Shown: positions 1 to 4,574, counted from the first letter of the stretch. The stretch: DNA of 5,313 nt from an uncultured Flavobacterium sp. (GCA_946479395.1 CAMLFV010000175.1:1-5313), one strand, 5' to 3'. The notes: generated from the letters alone by a model not told the origin. Numbers and translations are program-made.

Positions 1-62
1 AAACTTTGTATTATATTGTATACTTTTAACTTGTACTAAAAAGGGGAAACCTACATACAGAT

Positions 63-86
63 TTACTTAAGCTTTTTAATAAGTAA
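63..86 (+). promoter_or_regulatory. Small hairpin just upstream of the winged-helix gene
   Basis: TTACTTA (63-69) is the reverse complement of TAAGTAA (80-86), with a 10-nt loop. It ends directly beside the AAGG ribosome-binding region, so in mRNA it could affect translation starting at 91. The stem is only 7 bp and AT-rich, so chance is possible. Confidence 0.25.
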
Positions 87-90
87 GGAC

Positions 91-378
91 ATGATCGTAA
101 AAAATTACAATCATATTTTTGAAACTATGGAGAAAGATATTAGGATTAATGTTTGGCATCTCGCATTAATTCTTGCGATATTGCGTCTAGCAGATTTACA
201 AAATAATTTTAGTACCATTCGGGTAAGCAGATCAGTCCTTATGAGATTATCACACATTCGGACATTCCCTACTTATCACAAATATTTTAAAGAACTACAG
301 GAATTCGGATACATTACCTACTCCCCTTCCTACCACCCAGGATTCAAAAGCACTATTACACTTAACATTGTAAAATAA
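91..378 (+). CDS. Mobile-element-type winged-helix DNA-binding protein (95 aa)
   Basis: This is a small cytoplasmic protein that probably binds DNA as a transcriptional or replication regulator. Residues 20-36 (NVWHLALILAILRLADL) match the hydrophobic first helix of the family. Residues 46-56 (SRSVLMRLSHI) and 57-73 form a helix-turn-helix, with the TYHK...KEL..FGYI signature in the recognition helix. A short wing follows (YSPSYHPGFKSTITL). Family knowledge: proteins with this 'SR..LM.LS.I....TYHK..KEL...GYI.Y.PS..P..GS' pattern are common on Bacteroidetes plasmids and integrative elements, often near integrase or mobilisation genes. The ATG is preceded by AAGGAC at a short distance, which supports this start. 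The protein lies at or near the short end of the family and no partner gene is visible, so it may be the last intact gene of a decayed element. Fold assignment is fairly sure; its target is unknown. Confidence 0.75.
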   Translation: MIVKNYNHIFETMEKDIRINVWHLALILAILRLADLQNNFSTIRVSRSVLMRLSHIRTFPTYHKYFKELQEFGYITYSPSYHPGFKSTITLNIVK

Positions 379-430
379 GCAATCTATTTAAGGGGGAGAA
401 TAAACAAATCTTGTTCTTGATCAATATGGA

Positions 431-461
431 TTAATTGCTTTTGAAATAAAAAAGCAATTAA
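431..461. terminator. 12-bp perfect hairpin after the winged-helix gene, possible terminator
   Basis: TTAATTGCTTTT (431-442) pairs perfectly with AAAAGCAATTAA (450-461) around a 7-nt loop. It sits about 50 bp after the stop codon at 378, the right place for a transcription terminator or mRNA-end stabiliser. No T-tract follows on either strand, so it is not a textbook intrinsic terminator. Confidence 0.4.
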
Positions 462-516
462 AAGATAATAACAGTAAAAAAACTTCAATTTCCAACTGTC
501 TGATTATTAAATAAAA

Positions 517-539
517 GAAAAAAAACTTCACTTTTTTTC
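517..539. repeat. A/T hairpin
   Basis: GAAAAAAA (517-524) pairs with TTTTTTTC (532-539) around a 7-nt loop. Its 5' arm overlaps the second copy of the direct repeat AAAAAAACTTCA (476-487 and 519-530). The pairing is almost all A-T, so function is uncertain. Confidence 0.25.
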
Positions 540-559
540 AAAAAAAACGTTCTAAAAGC

Positions 560-590
560 TTGGTTCGTTTTAAAAAGCCTCCTATATTTG
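560..590 (+). promoter_or_regulatory. Bacteroidota-type promoter, tRNA-promoter-like, with no gene directly downstream
   Basis: TTG (560-562), a 20-bp spacer and TATATTTG (583-590) fit the Bacteroidota housekeeping promoter pattern (TTG and TAnnTTTG). The 16 bases 582-597 (CTATATTTGCACCGTT) are identical to the core of the tRNA-Arg promoter on the minus strand at 3410-3425, and both are followed by a similar ATAACAA stretch. The first stable RNA gene downstream is tRNA-Tyr at 880, almost 290 bases later. The promoter therefore drives either a long-leader tRNA-Tyr precursor, an unrecognised small RNA, or is left over from a deleted tRNA. Confidence 0.6.
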
Positions 591-642
591 CACCGTTGAA
601 AATAACAAAAGCATAAGCTCTAAAGGTTCAACAAAAAGTAAT

Positions 643-674
643 TAATTAAGAATTAAAATACAATATCTTAATTA
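643..674. repeat. AT-rich inverted repeat
   Basis: TAATTAAGA (643-651) and TCTTAATTA (666-674) are perfectly complementary across a 14-nt spacer. In so AT-rich a stretch this may be chance. If the promoter at 560-590 makes an RNA, it would form a weak stem in that RNA. Confidence 0.25.
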
Positions 675-776
675 TAAGTTCTAAAATATTTTGCAAACAT
701 TAAATAGAAAGTTTCAAATCTATTCCGTATGCAAAAATATAAATGATATTTCGGATTTTAAAGTATAAATTATTTT

Positions 777-794
777 GTGGCAAATTCGTGGCAA
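777..794 (+). repeat. Tandem GTGGCAA pair with 11-bp period
   Basis: GTGGCAA occurs at 777-783 and again at 788-794, one helical turn apart, in otherwise G-poor DNA and about 50 bp before the tRNA remnant and 90 bp before tRNA-Tyr. Short direct repeats near tRNA genes are typical of arm-type binding sites for tyrosine integrases. No integrase gene is visible in the window, so that role is only inferred. Confidence 0.3.
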
Positions 795-839
795 TCTTAA
801 TTTAAAAACTTCAAAACCCTTACAATATATAATACTAAA

Positions 840-867
840 GGAGAGAATTCAAATACCTCTTTCTCCG
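840..867 (+). pseudogene. Possible collapsed tRNA remnant (acceptor plus T-arm 3' half)
   Basis: TTCAAAT (848-854), ACCTC (855-859), TTTCTCC (860-866) and G (867) have exactly the geometry of a tRNA 3' end: a 7-nt T-loop, the 3' side of a 5-bp T-stem, a 7-nt acceptor strand and the discriminator base. GGAGAGA at 840-846 complements the acceptor strand at 6 of 7 positions, as if the whole middle of the tRNA were deleted. The segment 848-873 matches the real tRNA-Tyr 3' end (941-966) at 19 of 26 positions without gaps. Against it, the base after the T-loop is A where functional tRNAs have C. The G discriminator and TCTCCG end look more like tRNA-Ser than Tyr. It could also be an integration-site copy of a tRNA 3' end. 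Confidence 0.35.
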
Positions 868-879
868 CAAAAATGGCCA

Positions 880-960
880 GGGGAGATACTCAAGCGGCCA
901 ACGAGGACGGACTGTAAATCCGTTGGGAAACCTTCGCAGGTTCGAATCCTGCTCTCCCCA
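880..960 (+). tRNA. tRNA-Tyr (anticodon GUA)
   Basis: This tRNA reads UAU/UAC codons. Acceptor GGGGAGA (880-886) pairs fully with TCTCCCC (953-959), and the discriminator is A at 960. A short D-stem CTC/GAG (889-891, 903-905) encloses a loop with GG. The anticodon stem ACGGA/TCCGT (907-911, 919-923) holds loop CTGTAAA with GTA at 914-916. A long class II variable arm (924-935, GGG/CCT with loop AAA) and T-arm GCAGG-TTCGAAT-CCTGC (936-952) follow. The long variable arm with GTA is diagnostic for bacterial tRNA-Tyr. CCA is not encoded. A strong terminator follows two bases later. No canonical promoter lies directly upstream; the nearest good one is at 560-590. Confidence 0.97.
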
Positions 961-961
961 C

Positions 962-992
962 AAAAAGCTATCTATTTTAGATAGCTTTTTTT
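962..992 (+). terminator. Intrinsic terminator of tRNA-Tyr, possibly bidirectional
   Basis: AAAAAGCTATCT (962-973) and AGATAGCTTTTT (979-990) form a perfect 12-bp stem with a 5-nt loop, and the T-run continues to 992. It ends tRNA-Tyr transcription. The minus strand also ends in five Ts, so it could serve the convergent membrane-protein gene at 1086-1466 as well. Confidence 0.9.
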
Positions 993-1085
993 ATTATATC
1001 TAGTTTTATAATAAAACCAACTCCGACAAACAATATAATTAAATAATAAACTTGGAATCATAAATAAAGGATATACTCCCCTTAA

Positions 1086-1466
1086 TTACTGAACTTCTTG
1101 AACACTTCTCCAAATAATATTTACCTCACTTAAAGTAGCCATTACTGGCAAAACATATCTAATTATAAACGACTGAATTCTTTTATACCTTATTTTATCA
1201 TACGAACTAAATTCATCTACATTTCTTGATACAGGTGAATATTGAAAAAAGTAGTGAAAAATTAATATTGAAGAAGACAGGAATGGAAAAATAAAAATTC
1301 TATTATTAAACTCCTTATTATTAAAAAGTAAATTCATTCCTATGAAGACAAAAATAGCAATTAAGGAATAAATCAGATACTTTTTATTTTCTTTTTGCCC
1401 AACATACTTAAACAAGCTAAAGTTAGTAGCAATTACAAGCAGTGTATTTAAAATTTGTAATGTCAT
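1086..1466 (-). CDS. Unrecognised multi-pass membrane protein, 5' end abutting the IS (126 aa)
   Basis: I do not recognise this protein. Hydrophobic segments at about residues 3-22, 30-48, 56-74 and 100-119 suggest three or four membrane helices. Charged loops lie between them (GQKENKK at 23-29, and a long polar stretch at 77-98 with DEFSSYDKIRYKR). The start codon lies only about 20 bp from the left end of the IS. The reading frame stays open for 12 codons upstream of the ATG until a TGA inside the IS end, so the original gene may have begun further upstream and been truncated. Even if the ATG is native, the IS has replaced its upstream region and no TAnnTTTG promoter remains between the IS end and the gene. 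It could therefore be silent or driven from the IS. Low GC matches the surrounding non-coding DNA, so a spurious frame cannot be excluded, though hydrophobic periodicity favours a real gene. Confidence 0.5.
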   Translation of the reverse strand: MTLQILNTLLVIATNFSLFKYVGQKENKKYLIYSLIAIFVFIGMNLLFNNKEFNNRIFIFPFLSSSILIFHYFFQYSPVSRNVDEFSSYDKIRYKRIQSFIIRYVLPVMATLSEVNIIWRSVQEVQ

Positions 1467-1486
1467 AGTGATATTATATAAAAAAA

Positions 1487-1502
1487 GAGGCTGTCTAAAA
1501 AG
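1487..1502 (+). repeat. Left terminal inverted repeat of the IS
   Basis: GAGGCTGTCTAAAAAG marks the left tip of the insertion sequence, where the transposase binds and cuts. The flanking DNA to the left (ATTATATAAAAAA) is AT-rich chromosome belonging to the upstream region of the minus-strand membrane-protein gene. Confidence 0.7.
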
Positions 1503-1536
1503 TCACAAAACACAAAAATGTATCTTGAGGTTGCTT

Positions 1537-3057
1537 ATGATAAACAAGTCAAAAATACGTTTTAAGGCTTTACCAGCCAATAGTCCAAGTCTTTTTTCTG
1601 AAGATATTTTTAATAAAATTCCTCAAAACCATCCCGTTCGATTGGTTAACGAAGTGGTAAACCAATTAAATATCGATGCTTTAATTGAACAATACAAAGG
1701 CGGAGGTACAAGCAGTTACCACCCACGAATGTTGGTTAAAGTGTTGTTTTACGCCTATTTAAGTAATATTTATTCGTGTCGAAAAATAGAAAAAGCACTT
1801 CAAGAGAACATTCATTTCATGTGGTTAAGCGGTAACAGTACGCCCGATTTTAGAACGATAAATTATTTTCGTGGAAAAAGATTAAGCGGAAAAATTCAGC
1901 AATTGTTTTCTGATGTAGTGCGTATGTTGCAAGAAATGGGCTATGTAAGTCTTGAAGTTCAGTATATCGACGGAACAAAAATCGAATCATCAGCCAATCG
2001 TTACACTTTTGTTTGGAAAGGTTCGGTTGAGAAATACAAAGAAAAACTCGAAGCCAAAATTCAGTCGGTTCTTGCCGATATCGAAAGTCAGATAAAAACC
2101 GATCAAAAAGAGCTTAATAAAGTTGAAATTCCGCGTAGTATCGATAGTCAAGAGTTAAAAGAAAAGTTGCAAGAGCTTAATTCTAAGCTAAAAGAGAGAT
2201 CTAAAACCACCCAAAAACAACTTCAAAAATTACAAGAAGAGCATCTTCCAAGGCTTGAAAAATACGAGCAACAACTTGAAATTCTTGGTCCAAGAAACAG
2301 TTATAGCAAAACCGATCCTGACGCTACTTTTATGCGTTTAAAGGACGATCACATGCAAAACGGACAGTTAAAACCGGCTTATAATGCGCAAATTAGCACC
2401 GAATCGCAGTTTATCACCCACTTTAGCCTGCATCAAACTCCGGGCGACACCACTACTTTAGAAGAGCATTTGAATGGTTTTGAAAATCAATATCAAACCC
2501 AAAGTTCAGAAATCGTAGCAGATGCGGGGTATGGCAGCCAAGAAAATTACGAGTTAATGGAAGGTAAAGGAATTGAAGCTTACGTGAAATACAATTATTT
2601 TCATAAAGAACAAAAGCGCAAGCAACAGCAAAATCCTTTTTTAGTTCAAAACCTTTTTTACAACTATGAAAAAGACTTTTTTGTGTGCCCGATGGGGCAA
2701 AAAATGAATTGCATCGGAACCGGAAAACGCAATAGTGCTAAGGGATACGAAGCCAAAGTGAGTTATTATCAGGCACAAAATTGCCAAGGTTGCCCGCTTC
2801 GAAGTTTGTGTCATAACAGTAAAACCAATCGGAGAATTGAAGTAAATCATCGCCTTAACGCACTTAAATTCAAAGCTAAAGAAAGGCTTAATTCTGAAAA
2901 AGGGAAGCAACACCGAAGCAAACGTCCAATAGAAGTTGAAGCGGTTTTCGGGCAACTTAAAAGCAATAATAAATTTACCCGATTTACTTTAAAAGGTCTT
3001 GAAAAAATCCAAATTGAATTTGGACTGATGGCGCTTGCCCATAATCTTCAAAATTAA
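1537..3057 (+). CDS. IS1182 family DDE transposase (506 aa)
   Basis: This enzyme cuts and joins the ends of its own insertion sequence. The N-terminal region (about residues 20-110) is the InsH-type DUF772 domain, with IPQNHPVRLVNEVV and SCRKIEKAL...FMWLSG. The catalytic acids are seen as D145 (IDGTKIE), D329 (VADAGYG) and E468 (EVEAVFGQLK). Between the first two lies a long charged coiled-coil insertion (about 155-255). A cysteine cluster (C384, C392, C416, C419, C425; CPMG and CQGCPLRSLC) before the last acid is typical of the DDE_Tnp_1_6 domain. The frame is open back to a GTG at 1468, but that lies outside the IS, so I chose the ATG at 1537, which lies inside the IS 50 bp from its end. 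The length is normal for the family and there are no frameshifts or stops, so the enzyme looks intact even though the right IS end appears damaged. Confidence 0.93.
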   Translation: MINKSKIRFKALPANSPSLFSEDIFNKIPQNHPVRLVNEVVNQLNIDALIEQYKGGGTSSYHPRMLVKVLFYAYLSNIYSCRKIEKALQENIHFMWLSGNSTPDFRTINYFRGKRLSGKIQQLFSDVVRMLQEMGYVSLEVQYIDGTKIESSANRYTFVWKGSVEKYKEKLEAKIQSVLADIESQIKTDQKELNKVEIPRSIDSQELKEKLQELNSKLKERSKTTQKQLQKLQEEHLPRLEKYEQQLEILGPRNSYSKTDPDATFMRLKDDHMQNGQLKPAYNAQISTESQFITHFSLHQTPGDTTTLEEHLNGFENQYQTQSSEIVADAGYGSQENYELMEGKGIEAYVKYNYFHKEQKRKQQQNPFLVQNLFYNYEKDFFVCPMGQKMNCIGTGKRNSAKGYEAKVSYYQAQNCQGCPLRSLCHNSKTNRRIEVNHRLNALKFKAKERLNSEKGKQHRSKRPIEVEAVFGQLKSNNKFTRFTLKGLEKIQIEFGLMALAHNLQN

Positions 3058-3186
3058 GAGCAAAACAGCAAAACACTAATCCGAAACTACTTTTGACTAA
3101 TTGTAAAAGTCAAAAAAGAGGTGTTTTTAACAGAATTGACCCATCTTATCATGTAGCCCCCATAAAACCTACATTATCCATAAAAG
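3058..3186. other. IS right-end tail and residual intergenic DNA
   Basis: No gene is seen here. Bases 3058-3133 are probably the non-coding tail of the IS. It contains two mutually exclusive small stems, ACTTTT (3089-3094) with AAAAGT (3105-3110), and TTTTGAC (3091-3097) with GTCAAAA (3109-3115). Bases 3134-3186 resemble neither the IS nor the tRNA unit and hold only a 6-bp ATGTAG/CTACAT pairing. Confidence 0.5.
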
Positions 3187-3217
3187 AAAGAAGCTGCCCT
3201 TTTTGGACAGCTTCTTT
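3180..3217 (-). terminator. Intrinsic terminator of the tRNA-Arg pair
   Basis: Read on the minus strand just after the tRNAs, AAAGAAGCTG and CAGCTTCTTT form a 10-bp perfect stem (3208-3217 with 3187-3196). One C/A mismatch and two G-C pairs extend it towards a 5-nt loop (3200-3204), and a CTTTTA tail follows. One arm plus loop strongly resembles the left end of the neighbouring IS. Confidence 0.85.
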
Positions 3218-3218
3218 G

Positions 3219-3292
3219 TGACGATGGCAGGATTCAAACCTGCAACCTTCTGAGCCGTAATCAGATGCGCTATTCAGTTGCGCCACATCGCC
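3219..3292 (-). tRNA. tRNA-Arg (anticodon ACG), downstream copy
   Basis: This tRNA reads CGN arginine codons; A34 is normally converted to inosine by TadA. On the minus strand, acceptor GGCGATG pairs with CATCGTC (one G-T wobble) and the discriminator is A. The D-arm is GCGC/GCGC, the anticodon stem TCTGA/TCAGA encloses TTACGGC (the anticodon lies at 3256-3258), and the T-arm is GCAGG-TTTGAAT-CCTGC. The gene is 74 nt with no encoded CCA. It is identical to the copy at 3322-3395 and is second in the transcription unit, directly before the terminator. Confidence 0.97.
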
Positions 3293-3321
3293 ATGATGCT
3301 TGAATAATTTATTTTATTTTG

Positions 3322-3395
3322 TGACGATGGCAGGATTCAAACCTGCAACCTTCTGAGCCGTAATCAGATGCGCTATTCAGTTGCGCCACATCGCC
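3322..3395 (-). tRNA. tRNA-Arg (anticodon ACG), promoter-proximal copy
   Basis: This copy is identical base for base to the one at 3219-3292, with the anticodon at 3359-3361. It lies about 20 bp downstream of a strong TATATTTG promoter element and is separated from the second copy by only 29 bp of AT-rich spacer. The two are almost certainly cotranscribed and processed from one precursor. Confidence 0.97.
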
Positions 3396-3416
3396 TTGTT
3401 ATTTTTTATAACGGTG

Positions 3417-3449
3417 CAAATATAGTGGTTCTTTAATACATAAACCAAA
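3417..3449 (-). promoter_or_regulatory. Promoter of the tRNA-Arg pair
   Basis: On the minus strand, TTTG (3446-3449), a 21-bp spacer and TATATTTG (3417-3424) match the Bacteroidota housekeeping promoter pattern. The element is correctly placed, ending 21 bp before the tRNA at 3395. The 16-base core is shared with the promoter at 560-590. Confidence 0.85.
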
Positions 3450-3491
3450 CATTTTAATGCTTTTTTTGAATAAAGTAGGATTGCATTTTAT

Positions 3492-3514
3492 AAGTTATTT
3501 GTTTTTAATAACTT
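3492..3514. repeat. Hairpin in the divergent intergenic region
   Basis: AAGTTATT (3492-3499) pairs with AATAACTT (3507-3514) around a 7-nt loop, between the divergent promoters of tRNA-Arg and the methyltransferase-like gene. No T-tract follows, so it is not a clear terminator. It might be a protein-binding palindrome or chance. Confidence 0.25.
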
Positions 3515-3533
3515 GTGATTATTAAAAATTATG

Positions 3534-3565
3534 TTTGCCTGCCTTTAAAACTTAAAATATCTTTG
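3534..3565 (+). promoter_or_regulatory. Promoter of the methyltransferase-like gene
   Basis: TTTG (3534-3537), a 20-bp spacer and TATCTTTG (3558-3565) are an exact fit to the Bacteroidota consensus. Transcription would start around 3571-3574, leaving a leader of about 20 nt before the GTG at 3592. A perfect promoter shows that this gene is probably transcribed despite its shortened protein. Confidence 0.85.
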
Positions 3566-3591
3566 AGGTTTAATTATATCAACAGAATAAA

Positions 3592-4077
3592 GTGTTTTCA
3601 TATCTGCAATTTTTAGTAAAATCTACCAATCAGCATGGGGTTCATTCCCCTTTTGTGTATAATTATATTACTAAAGGTTTGTATGGTACAAAAAAAGATC
3701 TGCAAGTATCAAACAAAACAAATCAGTGGTTGCTGCAATCTATACAATACTTTCAACCAAAAACTATTTATGAATCAAACATAAATATGTTAAATGATAT
3801 CAAAGAAACATCAATACAAAGATCTACTGAATTATTTGGTGCCGATTTAATTTTAGATCACTACACATTAGAAAATCGCGCAAGAATACTTCAAACAATA
3901 AACAGCATGAACAATTCACAACTTTTATTAATTGCTTCGTATTCTTCTTACCCTAAATCTTTTTTTAATGAATTAAGAAAAAATCCTGATATTACATTGG
4001 TTGTTGATTTTTACTATGGTTGTTTAATATCAAAACGTACCGAACAACCAAAACAAAACTTCTTTATACGCTATTAA
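3592..4077 (+). CDS. Shortened methyltransferase-family protein lacking the SAM-binding core (161 aa)
   Basis: The N-terminus (SYLQFLVKSTNQHGVHSPFVYNYITK, residues 3-28) is the hallmark of a Bacteroidota family annotated as class I SAM-dependent methyltransferases. The C-terminus (residues 126-161: FFNELRKNPDITLVVDFYYG...EQPKQNFFIRY) matches the end of those proteins (WEEIK.HP.VTVTID...G.VF.RKEQ.KEHF.IR). From memory, full-length members have roughly 220-260 residues. Here the region between is compressed: IQYFQPKTIYESN (51-63) aligns with the segment that normally reads YFQP..ILELGTSLG, but the glycine-rich cofactor loop and the upstream DFGAGS-like segment are missing. ADLILDH replaces the usual D.VFIDGNH. 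SAM binding and catalysis are therefore doubtful. The only start in frame is GTG at 3592, since a stop lies at 3571; it has no Shine-Dalgarno. The stop overlaps that of the convergent DoxX gene by 4 bases. A scaffold-like role or slow decay are both possible. Confidence 0.75.
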   Translation: MFSYLQFLVKSTNQHGVHSPFVYNYITKGLYGTKKDLQVSNKTNQWLLQSIQYFQPKTIYESNINMLNDIKETSIQRSTELFGADLILDHYTLENRARILQTINSMNNSQLLLIASYSSYPKSFFNELRKNPDITLVVDFYYGCLISKRTEQPKQNFFIRY

Positions 4078-4490
4078 AAGTACGTTCGTTTGCTCATACG
4101 TGCATCAATACTATTATCACCCGGACCAACTATAAGTAAAAACGCAAAACCAATCAAATATAAAAAGCCTAATTCTGCTTCACCAAAAATCTGCCATCCG
4201 TGAGTGCCAATTGCTACCAACATGGTTACAATCAACGGAATTAAAACAACGCGGGTATATAAGCCAAATATTAGTAATATCGAACATAAAATCTCGGCAG
4301 TAATTGCTAAAATTAAAGATATTTGTGAACCTAATCCTAAAAAATTAAAAAATTCATTTTGTAAAACCTCATAATTAACAATTTTCTTCCACCCGTGGTT
4401 TGCAATCATCAATCCGCCTAAACATAAACGAAACAACAACAGCCCAAAACTTAGGGTTTTAGGTGATATTTTCGTAGCACTTAATTTCAT
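4074..4490 (-). CDS. DoxX family membrane protein (138 aa)
   Basis: This is a small inner-membrane protein of the DoxX family (DoxX/DoxD-like, related to quinol-linked redox proteins); the substrate is unknown for most members. Four membrane helices are visible at about residues 13-31, 57-77, 81-95 and 106-122. Family features are the first helix ending in HGWKK (32-36), AE (65-66) in the second helix followed by LLIFGLYTR (72-80), and GPG-NSID (122-129) after the last helix. The length is typical. The ATG is preceded by an A-rich leader without Shine-Dalgarno, as usual in this group. It is a single-gene unit, divergent from the cobalamin adenosyltransferase and convergent with the methyltransferase-like gene, sharing 4 bases at the stops. 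Context gives no partner, so function is assigned only to family level. Confidence 0.9.
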   Translation of the reverse strand: MKLSATKISPKTLSFGLLLFRLCLGGLMIANHGWKKIVNYEVLQNEFFNFLGLGSQISLILAITAEILCSILLIFGLYTRVVLIPLIVTMLVAIGTHGWQIFGEAELGFLYLIGFAFLLIVGPGDNSIDARMSKRTYF

Positions 4491-4520
4491 AACTTTTTAT
4501 TTTCTTTTGAATAACAATTA

Positions 4521-4551
4521 CCAATTTAGCCAATTAATATTAAACGTACAA
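4521..4551 (-). promoter_or_regulatory. Candidate promoter of the DoxX gene
   Basis: On the minus strand, TTG (4549-4551), a 20-bp spacer and TAAATTGG (4521-4528) match the Bacteroidota pattern with one mismatch in the inner element (TTGG for TTTG). It ends 31 bp before the start codon. Confidence 0.5.
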
Positions 4552-4566
4552 CTTATTTTTTTAGTG

Positions 4567-4574
4567 TATATTTA
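4567..4574 (+). promoter_or_regulatory. Candidate -7 element of the adenosyltransferase gene
   Basis: TATATTTA differs from TAnnTTTG at one base and lies 14 bp before the ATG at 4589, which would make a very short leader. I see no good TTG at the right distance upstream, so this is weak. No cobalamin riboswitch is recognisable in the 98-bp intergenic region. Confidence 0.3.

Larger units (their letters stand above)
379..879. other. AT-rich non-coding region between winged-helix gene and tRNA-Tyr
   Basis: No credible protein gene is present in these 501 bases. The region contains a 12-bp perfect hairpin (431-461), an A/T hairpin (517-539), a 12-bp direct repeat AAAAAAACTTCA (476-487 and 519-530), a tRNA-type promoter (560-590), an imperfect AT-rich inverted repeat (643-674), a GTGGCAA tandem pair (777-794) and a tRNA-like remnant (840-867). 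The mix of a mobile-element gene, repeats and a tRNA remnant suggests the decayed end of an integrated element, which is an inference. Confidence 0.6.
1487..3133 (+). mobile_element. IS1182-type insertion sequence with eroded right end
   Basis: The left terminus begins GAGGCTGTCTAAAAAG (1487-1502), the GAGGCTGTCT...AAAG end typical of IS1182-family elements. It lies 50 bp before the transposase start. The expected mirror sequence CTTTTTAGACAGCCTC is not found after the gene. The best local match is GTGTTTTTAACAG (3121-3133), which reads as CTGTTAAAAACAC on the other strand and resembles CTGTCTAAAAAGTCAC with small deletions and loss of the outer six bases. That places the right end near 3133 and gives a normal size of about 1.65 kb. 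A second candidate end at 3199-3214 matches better (14/16) but forms part of the tRNA-Arg terminator. No clear target duplication was found. The left boundary is firm; the right is uncertain. Confidence 0.75.
3215..3395. repeat. Tandem 78-bp direct repeat containing the tRNA-Arg genes
   Basis: Bases 3215-3292 and 3318-3395 are identical (unit spacing 103 bp) and cover the whole tRNA plus three to four bases beyond its 3' end. The identity stops at the tRNA 5' end. This indicates recent duplication or gene conversion. Confidence 0.9.

Noticed and set aside
775..984. Open reading frame of 69 codons across the tRNA-Tyr region
   Set aside because: It runs through the whole tRNA-Tyr and into its terminator, so it is a chance frame.
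1003..1017. Palindrome GTTTTATAATAAAAC between tRNA-Tyr terminator and the membrane-protein gene
   Set aside because: It is purely A/T apart from the outer pair, has essentially no loop and no T-tract; chance is likely in this sequence composition.
1468..1536. Upstream GTG start giving the transposase 23 extra residues
   Set aside because: The GTG lies outside the insertion sequence, before its left inverted repeat; the added residues are a translation of the IS end.
2641..2955. Minus-strand open reading frame of 104 codons
   Set aside because: It lies entirely inside the intact transposase gene on the opposite strand and shows no recognisable domain.
3218..3395. Two near-identical repeats with a spacer, resembling a minimal CRISPR array
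   Set aside because: Each repeat is a full tRNA-Arg with cloverleaf pairing, and there are only two units.
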